From assembly GCF_004320535.1 (NCBI RefSeq), contig NZ_SIHY01000003.1, positions 124,001-188,000 of the forward strand: a stretch of DNA of 64,000 bases, given 5' to 3'. The notes beneath the pieces are model-generated. The model saw nothing but the letters and a program-made list of their open reading frames with translations. It searched no databases and was not told the DNA's origin. Shown here piece after piece: positions 28,263-37,713 of the stretch (its first letter is position 1; every line of letters starts with the position of its first letter). This stretch comes from Arthrobacter sp. S41 (GTDB lineage: Bacteria > Actinomycetota > Actinomycetes > Actinomycetales > Micrococcaceae). The translations under genes and the position numbers were made by a program.

Positions 28263-28272
28263 AGCCAAGGTA

Positions 28273-29586
28273 ATGACTACCGAGAACACCAACGAAACCT
28301 CGATCGACAACCGCATCGCAGCTATCGAGACTGACTGGGAGAACAACCCCCGCTGGAACAATGTCACTCGTGATTACACTGCCGCTGACGTTGTAAAGCT
28401 GCAGGGACGAGTTCAAGAAGAGCACACCCTGGCTAAGCGTGGTTCGCAGAAGTTGTGGAAGCAGCTCACCGAGGAAACCCCAACCGGTGGCTACACCAAC
28501 GCACTGGGCGCACTGACCGGCAACCAAGCAGTACAGCAGGTCAAAGCCGGACTCCGAGCCATCTATCTTTCAGGCTGGCAGGTTGCAGCAGACGCCAACC
28601 TTTCAGGCCAGACCTACCCAGACCAGTCGCTCTACCCAGCAAACTCGGTCCCACAAGTGGTTCGTCGCATCAACAACGCACTACAGCGTGCCGACCAGAT
28701 TGAATTCTCCGAAGGCATTCACAGCGTTGAAGACTGGATGGTCCCAATCGTCGCTGACGCAGAAGCCGGATTTGGCGGTCCACTGAACGCCTACGAACTG
28801 ATGAAATCAATGATTGCGGCCGGCGCCTCAGGCGTTCACTGGGAAGACCAGCTGGCCAGCGAAAAGAAGTGCGGCCACCTCGGCGGCAAGGTGCTGATTC
28901 CAACTCAACAACATATCCGCACCCTGAACGCGGCCCGCCTGGCCGCCGACGTGGCTGGCACACCCTCGGTGGTGATTGCCCGTACCGACGCAGAAGCAGC
29001 AACCCTGATCACCTCGGATGTTGATGAACGAGATCAGCAGTTCATCACCGGCGAGCGCACTCCGGAAGGCTTCTACAAGGTCACCAACGGCATCGAGCCT
29101 TGCATCGCCAGAGCCAAGGCCTACGCACCGTATTCGGATTTGATCTGGATGGAGACCGGAACCCCGGACTTGGAGCTGGCCCGCAAGTTCGCTGAGTCGG
29201 TCAAGAAGGACTTCCCGGATCAGATGCTCGCCTACAACTGCTCACCTTCGTTCAACTGGAAGAAGCACCTTGACGATGCCACCATCGCTAAGTTCCAGCG
29301 TGAACTTGGTGCCATGGGCTTCAGCTTCCAGTTCATCACCCTGGCTGGTTTCCACGCATTGAACCACTCAATGTTCGATCTCGCCCAGGGTTACGCAAAG
29401 GACGGCATGAGCGCCTACGTCGAACTGCAGGAACGCGAATTTGCTTCCGAGTCTGCCGGCTACACCGCCACCAAGCACCAGCGCGAAGTTGGCACCGGCT
29501 ACTTCGACGCAATCTCCACGGCGCTGAACCCGAACGCCTCCACCCTGGCCCTGGTGGGATCCACCGAAGAAGGCCAATTCCATTAG
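28273..29586 (+). CDS. aceA: Isocitrate lyase
   Basis: A 437-residue enzyme that cleaves isocitrate to glyoxylate and succinate, the first step of the glyoxylate shunt, allowing growth on acetate or fatty acids. The ATG at 28273 follows AAAGGAG; an in-frame TTG at 28252 is not supported. The catalytic KKCGH motif is at about 198-202, and Mg-binding EDQLASEKK and TDAEAATL segments are present. Length is normal for the short bacterial class. aceB follows on the same strand after 79 bp containing a hairpin, and the RamB regulator is nearby. Assignment is secure. Confidence 0.97.
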   Translation: MTTENTNETSIDNRIAAIETDWENNPRWNNVTRDYTAADVVKLQGRVQEEHTLAKRGSQKLWKQLTEETPTGGYTNALGALTGNQAVQQVKAGLRAIYLSGWQVAADANLSGQTYPDQSLYPANSVPQVVRRINNALQRADQIEFSEGIHSVEDWMVPIVADAEAGFGGPLNAYELMKSMIAAGASGVHWEDQLASEKKCGHLGGKVLIPTQQHIRTLNAARLAADVAGTPSVVIARTDAEAATLITSDVDERDQQFITGERTPEGFYKVTNGIEPCIARAKAYAPYSDLIWMETGTPDLELARKFAESVKKDFPDQMLAYNCSPSFNWKKHLDDATIAKFQRELGAMGFSFQFITLAGFHALNHSMFDLAQGYAKDGMSAYVELQEREFASESAGYTATKHQREVGTGYFDAISTALNPNASTLALVGSTEEGQFH

Positions 29587-29602
29587 ACCCTAATGGGTCG
29601 AT

Positions 29603-29650
29603 GGTGCTAGCCGGCAAGGTCGCCGGCTAGCACCACCACCATTTTTGATT
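29603..29650 (+). terminator. Hairpin between aceA and aceB
   Basis: A perfect 13-bp stem (29603-29615 with 29622-29634) has a 6-nt loop, followed by CACCACC and then TTTTTGATTTTT. The T-run starts seven bases after the stem, so termination may be partial. It could set the ratio of lyase to synthase. Confidence 0.7.
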
Positions 29651-29665
29651 TTTAAGGACGCTGCC

Positions 29666-31303
29666 ATGAACTCCCCCATCACCTTGAACAACATCACCAT
29701 CACCGCTATCCCAGTTCGCCATCAGGAACAAATCCTCTCCAGCGATGCCTTGGACTTCCTGTCATCCCTGCACAGTGCTTTTGAAACCCGCCGTGCCGAA
29801 CTGATGCAGCGTCGCCAGGTCAACCGGGCACGCATTGCCAACGGACGCGATCCAAAGTTCTTGGACGAGACCCGCTCAATTCGCGACGATGATTCATGGC
29901 AGGTTGCTCCGATTGCTCCGGGGCTGGAAGATCGCCGCGTAGAAATCACCGGTCCAATCGAGCGCAAGATGGCCATCAATGCTTTGAACTCCGGCGCCAA
30001 CGTATGGCTGGCTGACATGGAAGATGCTTGCTCGCCCACCTGGCAGAACGTGATCAAAAATCAGGTAAACCTGATCCGCATCCTGGATAAGGAACTGGAC
30101 TTCACCGCACCAGATGGCCGCGAGTACAAGCTGAACCACACCGAGCTGCGCGAACTGCCCACCATTGTGGTTCGTCCTCGTGGCTGGCACCTTCCAGAAA
30201 AGCACCTGCTGGTTGCCGGTACCCCAATGTCCGGTGCCCTGGTGGACTTCGGACTGCACTTCTTCCACAACGCACACCGCTTGCTAGCTGCAGGTCGTGG
30301 ACCGTACTACTACCTGCCAAAGCTGGAAAACCATCTGGAAGCACGTTTGTGGAACGACGTCTTCAACATGGCTCAGGACCTGATGGGCATCAAGCGCGGC
30401 ACCATTCGCGCCACGGTTCTCATTGAGACCATCACCGCTGCCTTTGAGATGGAAGAGATCCTTTATGAACTGCGTGAACACTCTTCGGGGCTGAACGCAG
30501 GTCGTTGGGACTACATCTTCTCGATCATCAAGAACTTCCGTTCCCGCGGACCACGCTTTGTTTTCCCTGACCGTGACACGGTAACCATGAGCGCACCGTT
30601 CATGCGGGCTTACACCGAGCAGTTGGTTCGTGCTTGCCACCGACGCGGTGCCACCGCAATCGGCGGGATGAGCGCCTTTGTTCCAAACCGCAAGGATGCT
30701 TCGATCAACGAGATCGCTTTTGGCAAGGTGCGTGAGGACAAGGCTCGCGAAGCTGCCGATGGTTTTGACGGTTCCTGGGTGGCTCACCCAGATCTGGTGT
30801 CGGTAGCCCGCGAGGTGTACGACGAAGTGCTCGGCGAAAAACCGAATCAGTTGCAGCGCACCCGTGAAGATGTTGAGGTCTCGGATTCGGCACTGCTGAA
30901 CATTCAGAGTGTGAGTGGCAGGATCACCGAGCGCGGTATTCGCGACAATATCGAAATCGGTATCCGTTACATCGAGTCCTGGTTGCGCGGCAATGGCGCA
31001 GTGGCCCTACGTAACCTGATGGAAGATGCAGCTACCGCTGAGATTTCACGATCCCAGCTGTGGCAGTGGATCCACCAGTCAGCCATCACCGATGAAGGCG
31101 AAATCATCACCCGTCGTTGGGTACAGGATCTGGCCGAAGAGACCATGGATCACTTGGAGCGGTTTGAAGGAGACCGTTTTGAGGAAGCTTTGGAAATCTT
31201 TGAAGCTTGCGCCTTGCGTGATGACTTCCCAACCTTCCTGACCAAGAACGCTTACCTGCGCTACCTTGATGCTCCAGCTCGCACGCTGGAAATGGCAGGC
31301 TAA
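29666..31303 (+). CDS. aceB: Malate synthase A
   Basis: A 545-residue enzyme that condenses glyoxylate with acetyl-CoA to malate, completing the glyoxylate shunt. The ATG at 29666 follows AAGGA (spacing 9); the frame opens at 29645 without a ribosome site. Typical isoform-A segments are GPIERKMAINALNSGANVW, LADMEDACSPTW, VVRPRGWHL with the catalytic Arg, AGRGPYYYLPKLE and FVFPDRD. It lies directly downstream of aceA. Some actinobacteria use isoform G instead, but length and motifs here are type A. Confidence 0.97.
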   Translation: MNSPITLNNITITAIPVRHQEQILSSDALDFLSSLHSAFETRRAELMQRRQVNRARIANGRDPKFLDETRSIRDDDSWQVAPIAPGLEDRRVEITGPIERKMAINALNSGANVWLADMEDACSPTWQNVIKNQVNLIRILDKELDFTAPDGREYKLNHTELRELPTIVVRPRGWHLPEKHLLVAGTPMSGALVDFGLHFFHNAHRLLAAGRGPYYYLPKLENHLEARLWNDVFNMAQDLMGIKRGTIRATVLIETITAAFEMEEILYELREHSSGLNAGRWDYIFSIIKNFRSRGPRFVFPDRDTVTMSAPFMRAYTEQLVRACHRRGATAIGGMSAFVPNRKDASINEIAFGKVREDKAREAADGFDGSWVAHPDLVSVAREVYDEVLGEKPNQLQRTREDVEVSDSALLNIQSVSGRITERGIRDNIEIGIRYIESWLRGNGAVALRNLMEDAATAEISRSQLWQWIHQSAITDEGEIITRRWVQDLAEETMDHLERFEGDRFEEALEIFEACALRDDFPTFLTKNAYLRYLDAPARTLEMAG

Positions 31304-31356
31304 GTAGCTACTAATACCCGGCCGATTGTCACCAGTCGTCCTCAAGATCGGCCACG

Positions 31357-31409
31357 AAAAGCGGCATTCATCCGTTGGTAACCAGTCCAGCGGGCGGATG
31401 CCGTTTTTT
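31357..31409 (+). terminator. Probable terminator after aceB
   Basis: CGGCAT (31362-31367) pairs with ATGCCG (31398-31403), extended by AAAA with the following T-run, and six T end it. A separate hairpin (GGCCGAT/ATCGGCC, 31320-31326 with 31347-31353) precedes it. Confidence 0.65.
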
Positions 31410-31433
31410 GTGTGCACTGGTTAGGCTGTAGCC

Positions 31434-32519
31434 ATGGCCTTCCAGTTCAAGAATCCAGCCGAGGATCTTTGGCAACCCGATGTACTGGGCGAGAACTTTT
31501 CTGCGCGCCAACTGCCACTGGTTGATGGTTCTACTGCGACGCTAGTTAGGCACAAGCCCAAGAAGAAGCAACGGCTACGTTTCTCCCCACCATTGCGTGG
31601 AATTGCGGTGCTCTACGTACATGGCTGGTCTGACTATTTTTTCCAAAAAGAGTTGGCTGAATTCCTCAGCGAAGCCGGCGCAGATTTTTATGCACTGGAC
31701 CTGCGCCATTACGGACGCAACCTCGCCGCCGACCAGGCTCATGGTCTGCATGCAAAAACCAGCCCGGGGTTCACCACCGACCTCGAAGAATATTTTGAAG
31801 AGTTTGATGTTGCGCACCGGATCATTTCCAGTGCCCACCCGGGCACCCGCTTTGTCCTGCTGGCACATTCCACCGGTGGGTTGAGCGCTTGCCTCTATGC
31901 CAGCGCCAATCCTCACAAGGTAGATGCGTTGGCGCTCAACAGCCCCTGGCTGGAATTTCAGGCCAGCGAGTTTGGACGCACCGCCCTGGCCCGGATGATT
32001 CAACCTGCCACTACCCGAAACCCCCACCGTTTTTTGCCCACCATTGATCCCGGGTTTTATACCCGTACCGTCTCCAGCCAATTTGCTGGCGAGTGGGATT
32101 ATGACCTTGAGTGGCGTCCGGCCAACGGGTTTAAACTCACCACCGGTTTCATCTCTGCAGTATTTTCCGCCCAGGCCAAGGTGAAAAAGGGGTTAGACCT
32201 ACAGATGCCTACCTTGGTGATGCTCTCAGCCCATAACTACTTACTGCCCCGTTGGAATGACACGGCCACCCGTGCCGATGTCGCTCTCAACGTCCAAACG
32301 GTGGCGCAGCGCAGCCTGAACCTAGGACGAGAACTACATATTGTGCGCCTTCCCGGAGCCCTACATGACATCTTTTTGTCCACACCAACGGTGCGTGCTG
32401 CCGCCTACCGTAGCCTCGGCTCGTGGCTTGCCGCCCTGAAAACAAGACAACGTGATTCACAGTTGACCTCCTGCATCCGCGCGGTATTACCCGAAGGCAA
32501 CGAAGTACTGGATAACTAG
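31434..32519 (+). CDS. Alpha/beta hydrolase, lysophospholipase-like (serine aminopeptidase S33 domain)
   Basis: A 361-residue cytoplasmic hydrolase. VLYVHGWSDYFF near residue 56 is the HG oxyanion motif. The nucleophile elbow is LLAHSTGGLSA (Ser about 146). A late Asp in the MLSAHN-NDTATRAD region and His in GALHDIFLS near 325 complete a likely triad. This pattern is that of the Hydrolase_4 (monoacylglycerol lipase/lysophospholipase) group. The stop codon overlaps that of the convergent phosphatase gene by four bases. Acyl-glycerol or lysolipid is the likeliest substrate, by family only. Confidence 0.82.
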   Translation: MAFQFKNPAEDLWQPDVLGENFSARQLPLVDGSTATLVRHKPKKKQRLRFSPPLRGIAVLYVHGWSDYFFQKELAEFLSEAGADFYALDLRHYGRNLAADQAHGLHAKTSPGFTTDLEEYFEEFDVAHRIISSAHPGTRFVLLAHSTGGLSACLYASANPHKVDALALNSPWLEFQASEFGRTALARMIQPATTRNPHRFLPTIDPGFYTRTVSSQFAGEWDYDLEWRPANGFKLTTGFISAVFSAQAKVKKGLDLQMPTLVMLSAHNYLLPRWNDTATRADVALNVQTVAQRSLNLGRELHIVRLPGALHDIFLSTPTVRAAAYRSLGSWLAALKTRQRDSQLTSCIRAVLPEGNEVLDN

Positions 32520-33085
32520 CGGACCAACTTTTCTGGAACTGCGTCGTTGACCAGTTCCAGCTCCCAGGCCCCAGTCTGGTCCTGGCCCACAATGGCTACC
32601 GAGCCATTGCGGATGGTATCCAGCTTGTAGCCGGCTAGGTGCGAGAGCGTGTAGCGAATGATGGTGCCGTGGCAGATGATGGCAACATTTTTGCCCGGGT
32701 AGTCTGCCGCGATCTGATTGATTGCGCGCAGGCCCCGGTCAACGACGGAGTCCAGTGGTTCAATGCCGCCACCGAGCTTATCTGGCCACAGTTCAAGCGC
32801 TTCGGCCTCCACCATGCCTTCACCCTGCGCGTAGTCGCGTTCGATCAGCAGGTCGTAGCTAGGACCAAGTTCCAGGCCCAGACCGTCGGCGATAATTTGC
32901 GCGGTTTCCCGTGCTCGGGATAGCGGGGAGGAAACGATAACGTCCCAGTTACCGCCGGCGAGTACGCTCACTGCTTCGCTTGCTTGGGTCCGTCCGGTGT
33001 CGTTCAGCGGAATATCACTGGAGCCTTGCAGTCGGCCTTCAAGGTTCCATTGCGTCTGTCCGTGGCGGACGAATCCAAGTTTCAT
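32516..33085 (-). CDS. Histidine phosphatase family protein (phosphoglycerate-mutase-like)
   Basis: A 189-residue protein of the histidine phosphatase superfamily. It begins MKLGFVRHGQTQWN, with the phosphorylated His in RHG at residue 8, and carries LNDTGRTQA, SSPLSRARETA and the second His in IICHGTIIRY near 138. The ATG at 33085 follows GGGAG; the frame runs upstream to 33250 but the extra residues are not protein-like. It could be a phosphoglycerate mutase or a broad phosphatase of the CobC/GpmB type. Length favours a phosphatase. Confidence 0.88.
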   Translation of the reverse strand: MKLGFVRHGQTQWNLEGRLQGSSDIPLNDTGRTQASEAVSVLAGGNWDVIVSSPLSRARETAQIIADGLGLELGPSYDLLIERDYAQGEGMVEAEALELWPDKLGGGIEPLDSVVDRGLRAINQIAADYPGKNVAIICHGTIIRYTLSHLAGYKLDTIRNGSVAIVGQDQTGAWELELVNDAVPEKLVR

Positions 33086-33271
33086 AAGCCCATTCTCCCA
33101 CCTCAATGGTGCTACCGGGCAACCGCTGGTGGTCAAGCTCACGATTGATCTGTGCCACGTTCTACACACCAAAGCCTTGTGAACACATAGGATTTTCTCG
33201 GCTGATTTCTGTTTTTGAACGCTTTCAGGCCCAGATCGAATGCACCCCAATAGGATCCGAGCAATACTATC

Positions 33272-34678
33272 GTGACCGATATCAAGGCCTCACTTGCCCG
33301 CGGGCTCACGGCCCGCCACATCCGCTTCATGGCCCTGGGCTCAGCGATCGGAACGGGCCTATTTTATGGCTCCTCCTCCGCTATCCAGGCTGCCGGCCCC
33401 GCCGTACTTTTTGCGTACATGATTGGCGGCGCAGCCGTCTTCATCGTTATGCGCGCCATGGGTGAGATGGCCGTGAAGCATCCGGTTTCCGGATCCTTCG
33501 CACACTACGCTTCGCGCTACTTGGGCAACTTTGCAGGCTTTGTCACTGGCTGGACCTTCAGCTTTGAAATGGCCATTGTGGCCATCGCCGATGTGACCGC
33601 TTTTGGCATCTATATGGGCTTCTGGTTCCCGCAGGTACCGCAGTGGATCTGGGTTCTGGTGGTGGTGCTGCTGATCGCCACCATTAACCTGATGAAGGTT
33701 AAGGTCTTTGGCGAAACCGAATTCTGGTTGGCCATTGTGAAGGTTACGGCGATTATCGCCATGATCGTTGGCGGTGTTGCCCTGATCATCTTCGGCTTTA
33801 ACGCCCCAGACACCGATACCGCTACTGGCTTTGCCACGCTCATGAGTGCCGGCACGCTGTTCCCCAACGGCTTTATGGGCCTGCTATTGTCCTTCGCCGT
33901 GGTGATGTTTGCCTTTGGCGGCATCGAAACCATCGGTATTACCGCCGGCGAAGCTGATGATCCTTCGAAGTCTGTTCCAGAGGCCATCAACACTGTGCCA
34001 TGGCGTATCTTGCTCTTCTACGTAGCTTCCCTGGCTGTAGTGATGATGCTCTTTGATTGGCGCCAGATTGACGGCTCCGCCTCGCCATTTGTGCAAATTT
34101 TTGACGGACTGGGATTGCCGGCAGCTGCACACGTACTCAACGCCGTGGTTATCACCGCAGCCATTTCAGCCATTAATGCCGATACCTTTGGCGCTGGACG
34201 CATGCTCTACGCCATGTCTCTGGCGGGCCATGCACCGAAGTCCTTCGGCCGGGTTTCACGCAACGGCGTGCCGTGGATGTCGGTGATAGTCATGGCTATT
34301 GTGTTGCTGGTTGGCGTGGTGCTCAACGCCCTGTTGCCTGAAGCGCTGTTCACGATTATCGCCTCGATCGCCACCTTCGCGACCGTGTGGGTTTGGATCA
34401 TGATCTTGGCTTCCTACCTAGCCATGCGCCGCAAAGAAGCGAAGGCTGGGCGCGATAATTCGGTAGCTCGCGAGTACGCAGTACCGGGCGGAACCATCGC
34501 AGCCTGGGCAGCGATGATCTTCATGGTCTTTGTTGTAGTACTGCTAGCACTGAGCGCGGAAACCCGCGTGGCCTTGTACACCGGCGTCGTCTGGTTGATC
34601 TTGCTGGGTGTGCTCTACAAGGTGTTGCTGCGCCCTACCGATTCAAGCAAACAAGATAGCGACTCGCTGCTGGGCTAA
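33272..34678 (+). CDS. APC-family amino acid permease (AAT type)
   Basis: A 468-residue, twelve-helix amino acid:proton symporter of the AAT group. The first helix has [16 protein letters not shown], the conserved substrate-binding unwound segment, followed by [18 protein letters not shown] and, in helix 6, [15 protein letters not shown]. These match proline- and aromatic/GABA-type permeases. The GTG at 33272 has only a weak upstream GGA. No linked catabolic gene indicates the substrate. A terminator follows. Confidence 0.88.
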   Translation: MTDIKASLARGLTARHIRFMALGSAIGTGLFYGSSSAIQAAGPAVLFAYMIGGAAVFIVMRAMGEMAVKHPVSGSFAHYASRYLGNFAGFVTGWTFSFEMAIVAIADVTAFGIYMGFWFPQVPQWIWVLVVVLLIATINLMKVKVFGETEFWLAIVKVTAIIAMIVGGVALIIFGFNAPDTDTATGFATLMSAGTLFPNGFMGLLLSFAVVMFAFGGIETIGITAGEADDPSKSVPEAINTVPWRILLFYVASLAVVMMLFDWRQIDGSASPFVQIFDGLGLPAAAHVLNAVVITAAISAINADTFGAGRMLYAMSLAGHAPKSFGRVSRNGVPWMSVIVMAIVLLVGVVLNALLPEALFTIIASIATFATVWVWIMILASYLAMRRKEAKAGRDNSVAREYAVPGGTIAAWAAMIFMVFVVVLLALSAETRVALYTGVVWLILLGVLYKVLLRPTDSSKQDSDSLLG

Positions 34679-34697
34679 TAACCGGCGCTTGCAATAT

Positions 34698-34737
34698 GGC
34701 ACCCGGCTTCATCGTGAAGCTGGGTGCCACTGTTTTT
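34698..34737. terminator. Intrinsic terminator after the permease
   Basis: Fourteen-base arms (34698-34711 with 34715-34728) pair with one G-T mismatch around a 3-nt loop, followed by ACTGTTTTT. It lies between convergent genes. Confidence 0.88.
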
Positions 34738-34747
34738 AAGCAGGAAT

Positions 34748-35473
34748 CTAGTCGACTCGGCGTCTATCCCCGGTGCGTTCTGCGATTGAAAGAGGATCTG
34801 CAACGGAGCGCAATTCTTGGAACAGCGCCAGAGACGCCCACAGCAACATGCTCAGTCCCACGATCCACAAACTGGCTAAACCGAGGTTTAGGTAGGCCAG
34901 CACTCCGCCAAGGGAGCCGATGGTGATCATTACCCACAGCACCGCATAGCGCAGCCATAACAGCCGAATAGTTCCTTGATTGGAACCGGTCAACAGCCCA
35001 AGGATCGCTCCGCCGAGCGCTTGGCCTAATTTCACCAAGGTGCCAGTCATATAGGTCAGACCGAGTGACACTTCCCCGGAACGGGTATAGGAAACATTCA
35101 CCACGCCCATCGCACCAGCCAATAACAAGGCCGTGGCATGTGGGAAAGCCGAACCGGTTGCTGCGGCAGTCAGAAGTAACGCGGCACTGAAATACATGGC
35201 TACGGGCCTGCGTAGAGCTGCCAGTGGAGCGGTAATCAACGTTGCAATAACTACGCCGATAACAAAGCTAGCCACAAGCGACATGGCGTTAATCCAACCG
35301 GTGTTATCCCCGGTCATCAGTGCGGCCGAAGAGCGGGTGGAGTTACCGGACATGAACGATAGGAAGTAGCCACCAAAGTGCACAAAGCCGACACCGTCGA
35401 CAAATCCTGCCATGGCGGTGATGGTTCCTGCGAAGAGGATAGCTCGCCAGCGAAGATTCTTTGCCACGTGCAC
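34748..35473 (-). CDS. DUF1275 (YoaK) family membrane protein
   Basis: A 241-residue integral membrane protein with about six hydrophobic segments. The family signature is clear: TAMAGFVDGVGFVHFGGYFLS followed by FMSGNSTRSS near residue 41, and a central YTRSGEVSLGLTYMTGTLVKLGQ in pieces. Function of the family is unknown; it has been likened to small transporters. The GTG at 35473 is used, with another GTG six bases on. It is single and convergent with the permease. Confidence 0.87.
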   Translation of the reverse strand: MHVAKNLRWRAILFAGTITAMAGFVDGVGFVHFGGYFLSFMSGNSTRSSAALMTGDNTGWINAMSLVASFVIGVVIATLITAPLAALRRPVAMYFSAALLLTAAATGSAFPHATALLLAGAMGVVNVSYTRSGEVSLGLTYMTGTLVKLGQALGGAILGLLTGSNQGTIRLLWLRYAVLWVMITIGSLGGVLAYLNLGLASLWIVGLSMLLWASLALFQELRSVADPLSIAERTGDRRRVD

Positions 35474-35602
35474 TGCTTTCTTTGTTTTCGGTGTTCGCCT
35501 CGTTGCTGAGGCGCTAGGCCTTCTCTATTATTCCAGCTCTAGGTCGTACTCAGTACAAAGGGATAGTGGAATGCAATCGGCATAAAAGTTGTTGAGTCAA
35601 GC

Positions 35603-36289
35603 ATGACTGAAAATACTGGCAATCAGCCTCTTGAATCTAAGCGCCTGCGGGTAGATATCTTCTCCGACATCGCCTGCCCTTGGTGCTTCATTGGTAAGCG
35701 TCGTTTTGAGCATGGCGTTGAAGCTTTTGAATACTCGGAGAATGTTGACGTGTTCTGGCACGCTTATCAGTTAGATCCTTCCCTGCCCGATAACTATGAA
35801 GGTAGCGAAGCTCAGTATCTTTCAGCAATGAAGGGCATAGACCAGTCCCAGGTTCAGCAGATGCTCGAACATGTGACCGCTCAGGCAGCTTCCGAGGGGT
35901 TGAAGTACGACTTTGACAACCTAAAGGTTGCAAACTCGTTCACCGCTTTGCGTGTACTGGAATACGCAAAGCAGCATGGCGCAGGCAACGAGATGAAGGA
36001 AGCATTGCTCTCTGCACATTTCGAAAAGGGCCTGAACACCGGCGATACCCCGACGTTGCTTGAAATTGCCGAATCATTGGGGCTCGATACCAAGGAGTTA
36101 GCGACGCAGCTTGAAGCTGGCGCCTTCGCTGAGGACGTCAAGGCGGACATCTCCCAAGCCCAGCAGATCGGTGTCACGGGAGTTCCGTTTTTCGTTCTTG
36201 ACGGTAAATACGGCATCTCCGGTGCACAACCAGCCGAGGTATTTGCTAACGCACTAACCGAGGTTTACGCAGAGAAGGTTAACGCCTAG
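35603..36289 (+). CDS. DsbA-family oxidoreductase (FrnE-like)
   Basis: A 228-residue cytoplasmic thioredoxin-fold protein with the DsbA helical insertion. The redox motif CPWC lies at about residues 27-30 in DIACPWCFIGKRRFE. The cis-Pro loop is GVTGVPFFVLD near 191, and the C-terminal GISGAQP is conserved in FrnE/2-hydroxychromene-2-carboxylate-isomerase-like members. No signal peptide is present, so it acts inside the cell, probably as a disulphide oxidoreductase in stress defence. The neighbours give no specific role. Confidence 0.88.
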   Translation: MTENTGNQPLESKRLRVDIFSDIACPWCFIGKRRFEHGVEAFEYSENVDVFWHAYQLDPSLPDNYEGSEAQYLSAMKGIDQSQVQQMLEHVTAQAASEGLKYDFDNLKVANSFTALRVLEYAKQHGAGNEMKEALLSAHFEKGLNTGDTPTLLEIAESLGLDTKELATQLEAGAFAEDVKADISQAQQIGVTGVPFFVLDGKYGISGAQPAEVFANALTEVYAEKVNA

Positions 36290-36320
36290 TAGACACCGAT
36301 GGTCGGATCAGTACCTCCGA

Positions 36321-36938
36321 CTATTCGCAGACGAGTTTGCCTGCAGAAGTATCCAATTTGCGGTCCTTTTGCAGGCTTTCGAATTTTTCACCGAGCGCCA
36401 GGTCTACGTTGCTGCCCCATTTGTCTTCGTCAAAGATGAAGACCGTTCCTGGCACCTGTCGTTGTACGGTAAAGGCTTGAGCGTATCCATCAGGTCCGGC
36501 GATGACTGCTCCAACCGTGTTTGACAGCGAATTCCAGCCAGACGTTAGCGAAGAAATCTTGAAGCCACGGTCTTCCAAGGACTTGGCTGTATCTCCGGCC
36601 AGGCCGGAAATTTCAGTGGTGTTCAAAACCCGGATACGGAAACTCGCGGGGTCCTGATAGGAGAAGTTCACTTCAGGACACTTGGTGTTTTCAATTTTTG
36701 TGGGACTTGGCGTTACTTCGTTCGCGACGGTGGGTTTCGCGCCCGGTTTCCAGTTTCCAGTGGCGATGAGTAGCGCTCCAACGGTCACTGCAAGAACTAG
36801 TACCGCCATCGCCATAAAGACAATATTCTGTCGTCTGCGCGCAGACTTTTTCGCTTTGTGATCTGAGCTGAAGCTCAAATCTTGCCCATTAACGATGTGT
36901 GCCCCGTGCCATTGATCCGGGTCTTCACTTTTACGCAT
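36321..36938 (-). CDS. LytR C-terminal-domain membrane protein
   Basis: A 205-residue protein with a Lys/Arg-rich cytoplasmic start, one transmembrane helix at about 40-60 (FMAMAVLVLAVTVGALL), a short linker, and an external LytR_C domain from about 88 (CPEVNFSYQD, then IRVLNTTEISGLAGDTAKSLEDRGF in pieces). LytR_C domains are found at the end of LCP wall-polymer ligases and as free anchored proteins in actinobacteria. A role at the cell wall is inferred. It follows the 100-residue ParB-like gene on the same strand and may share its transcript. Confidence 0.83.
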   Translation of the reverse strand: MRKSEDPDQWHGAHIVNGQDLSFSSDHKAKKSARRRQNIVFMAMAVLVLAVTVGALLIATGNWKPGAKPTVANEVTPSPTKIENTKCPEVNFSYQDPASFRIRVLNTTEISGLAGDTAKSLEDRGFKISSLTSGWNSLSNTVGAVIAGPDGYAQAFTVQRQVPGTVFIFDEDKWGSNVDLALGEKFESLQKDRKLDTSAGKLVCE

Positions 36939-37019
36939 CTTCCCACCTAGCTTCCGGCAACCCTTCGGCTGTAACTAGCTGAGGAGAACAGCTTCGTTAT
37001 CCTCGTGGCGATAGCTTAT

Positions 37020-37322
37020 CTAATTGACGTCCAAATCCAATATCCGGGCGTGTATTACGGAACGGTGATGTAACGCAGAACGTAATGCACGGTGCACCCC
37101 GTCTTCAAGATACAAGACGCCCTCATACCGGACCACGTGTGAAAACAGATCCCCGTAGAAGGTGGAATCTTCAGACAGCAAGGTTTCAAGATCCAGAGTC
37201 GACTTAGTCGTGACCAACTGATCCAACTTCACCTGCTGTGGTGGGATTTCGCTCCAATCGCGCGAAGAAACCAACCCGTGTTCTGGGTACGGACGGCCAT
37301 CGCCTACTGCTCGAAATATCAC
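37020..37322 (-). CDS. Conserved small actinobacterial protein, ParB-nuclease-like fold possible
   Basis: A 100-residue soluble protein starting at the GTG at 37322. The order VKLDQLVTTK, then a helical stretch, then VLYLEDGVHRALRSAL and IHARIL recalls the small ParB/sulfiredoxin-like fold (strand, helix, G-x-HR motif), but a DNA-binding domain is missing. I recall similar proteins next to LytR_C genes in other actinobacteria, as here. Function is unknown; antitoxin-like annotations are possible but no toxin gene is present. Confidence 0.65.
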   Translation of the reverse strand: MIFRAVGDGRPYPEHGLVSSRDWSEIPPQQVKLDQLVTTKSTLDLETLLSEDSTFYGDLFSHVVRYEGVLYLEDGVHRALRSALHHRSVIHARILDLDVN

Positions 37323-37713
37323 CCATTAAGCATACGATCTGAGTGTTTGAATCGCTGGAAAGAACTTACGCGTTAGTGATGTGCGCTTAAGCAAGTTTTC
37401 TTGGTAAACATCCGAGTTTCAAGTTCGTCACAGCTTCCAAACCGGCGCTCGGGAGACCGTTACATTACCGCGTAACCCATGCGCGGCAATCCGCATGCGG
37501 ACCCTATGCTGTTGAAAGCTGGTGACGGATTTGCCGACTCCACGCGATTTTCCCTGAAGATTCAAGGGTTTCGCCACTTGCACTAAGTGCGTGAGGGCGA
37601 ATTATCTTCCTCTCCCAGGCGCTTTGCAAGCAATGTTACAGCGCAAGAAACTTGAGGGAACCGGGCGTAACTTTAGCTGGTAACAGTCGCGTCATAAGGT
37701 GCACGCTGGAGTT
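37323..37713. other. 391-bp upstream region of the 2OG-Fe oxygenase with repeated GTTAC/GTAAC motifs
   Basis: No gene is visible. GTTAC-N8-GTAAC lies at 37459-37476, GTTAC-N7-GAAAC at 37635-37651 and GTAAC-N8-GTAAC at 37667-37684, the last two within 80 bp of the oxygenase start. The units resemble GlnR half-sites, but the spacing differs from the usual six bases. They may be operators of another regulator. Confidence 0.45.

Larger units (their letters stand above)
27944..28272. other. 329-bp region before isocitrate lyase
   Basis: It holds the terminator at 28056-28087 and then an AT-rich stretch that must contain the aceA promoter. Pieces such as TTTGCGCTTTGG, TTGACCAAAG and the RamB-like GAACTTGCGCAAAG lie in it. 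No gene is seen. Confidence 0.6.
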
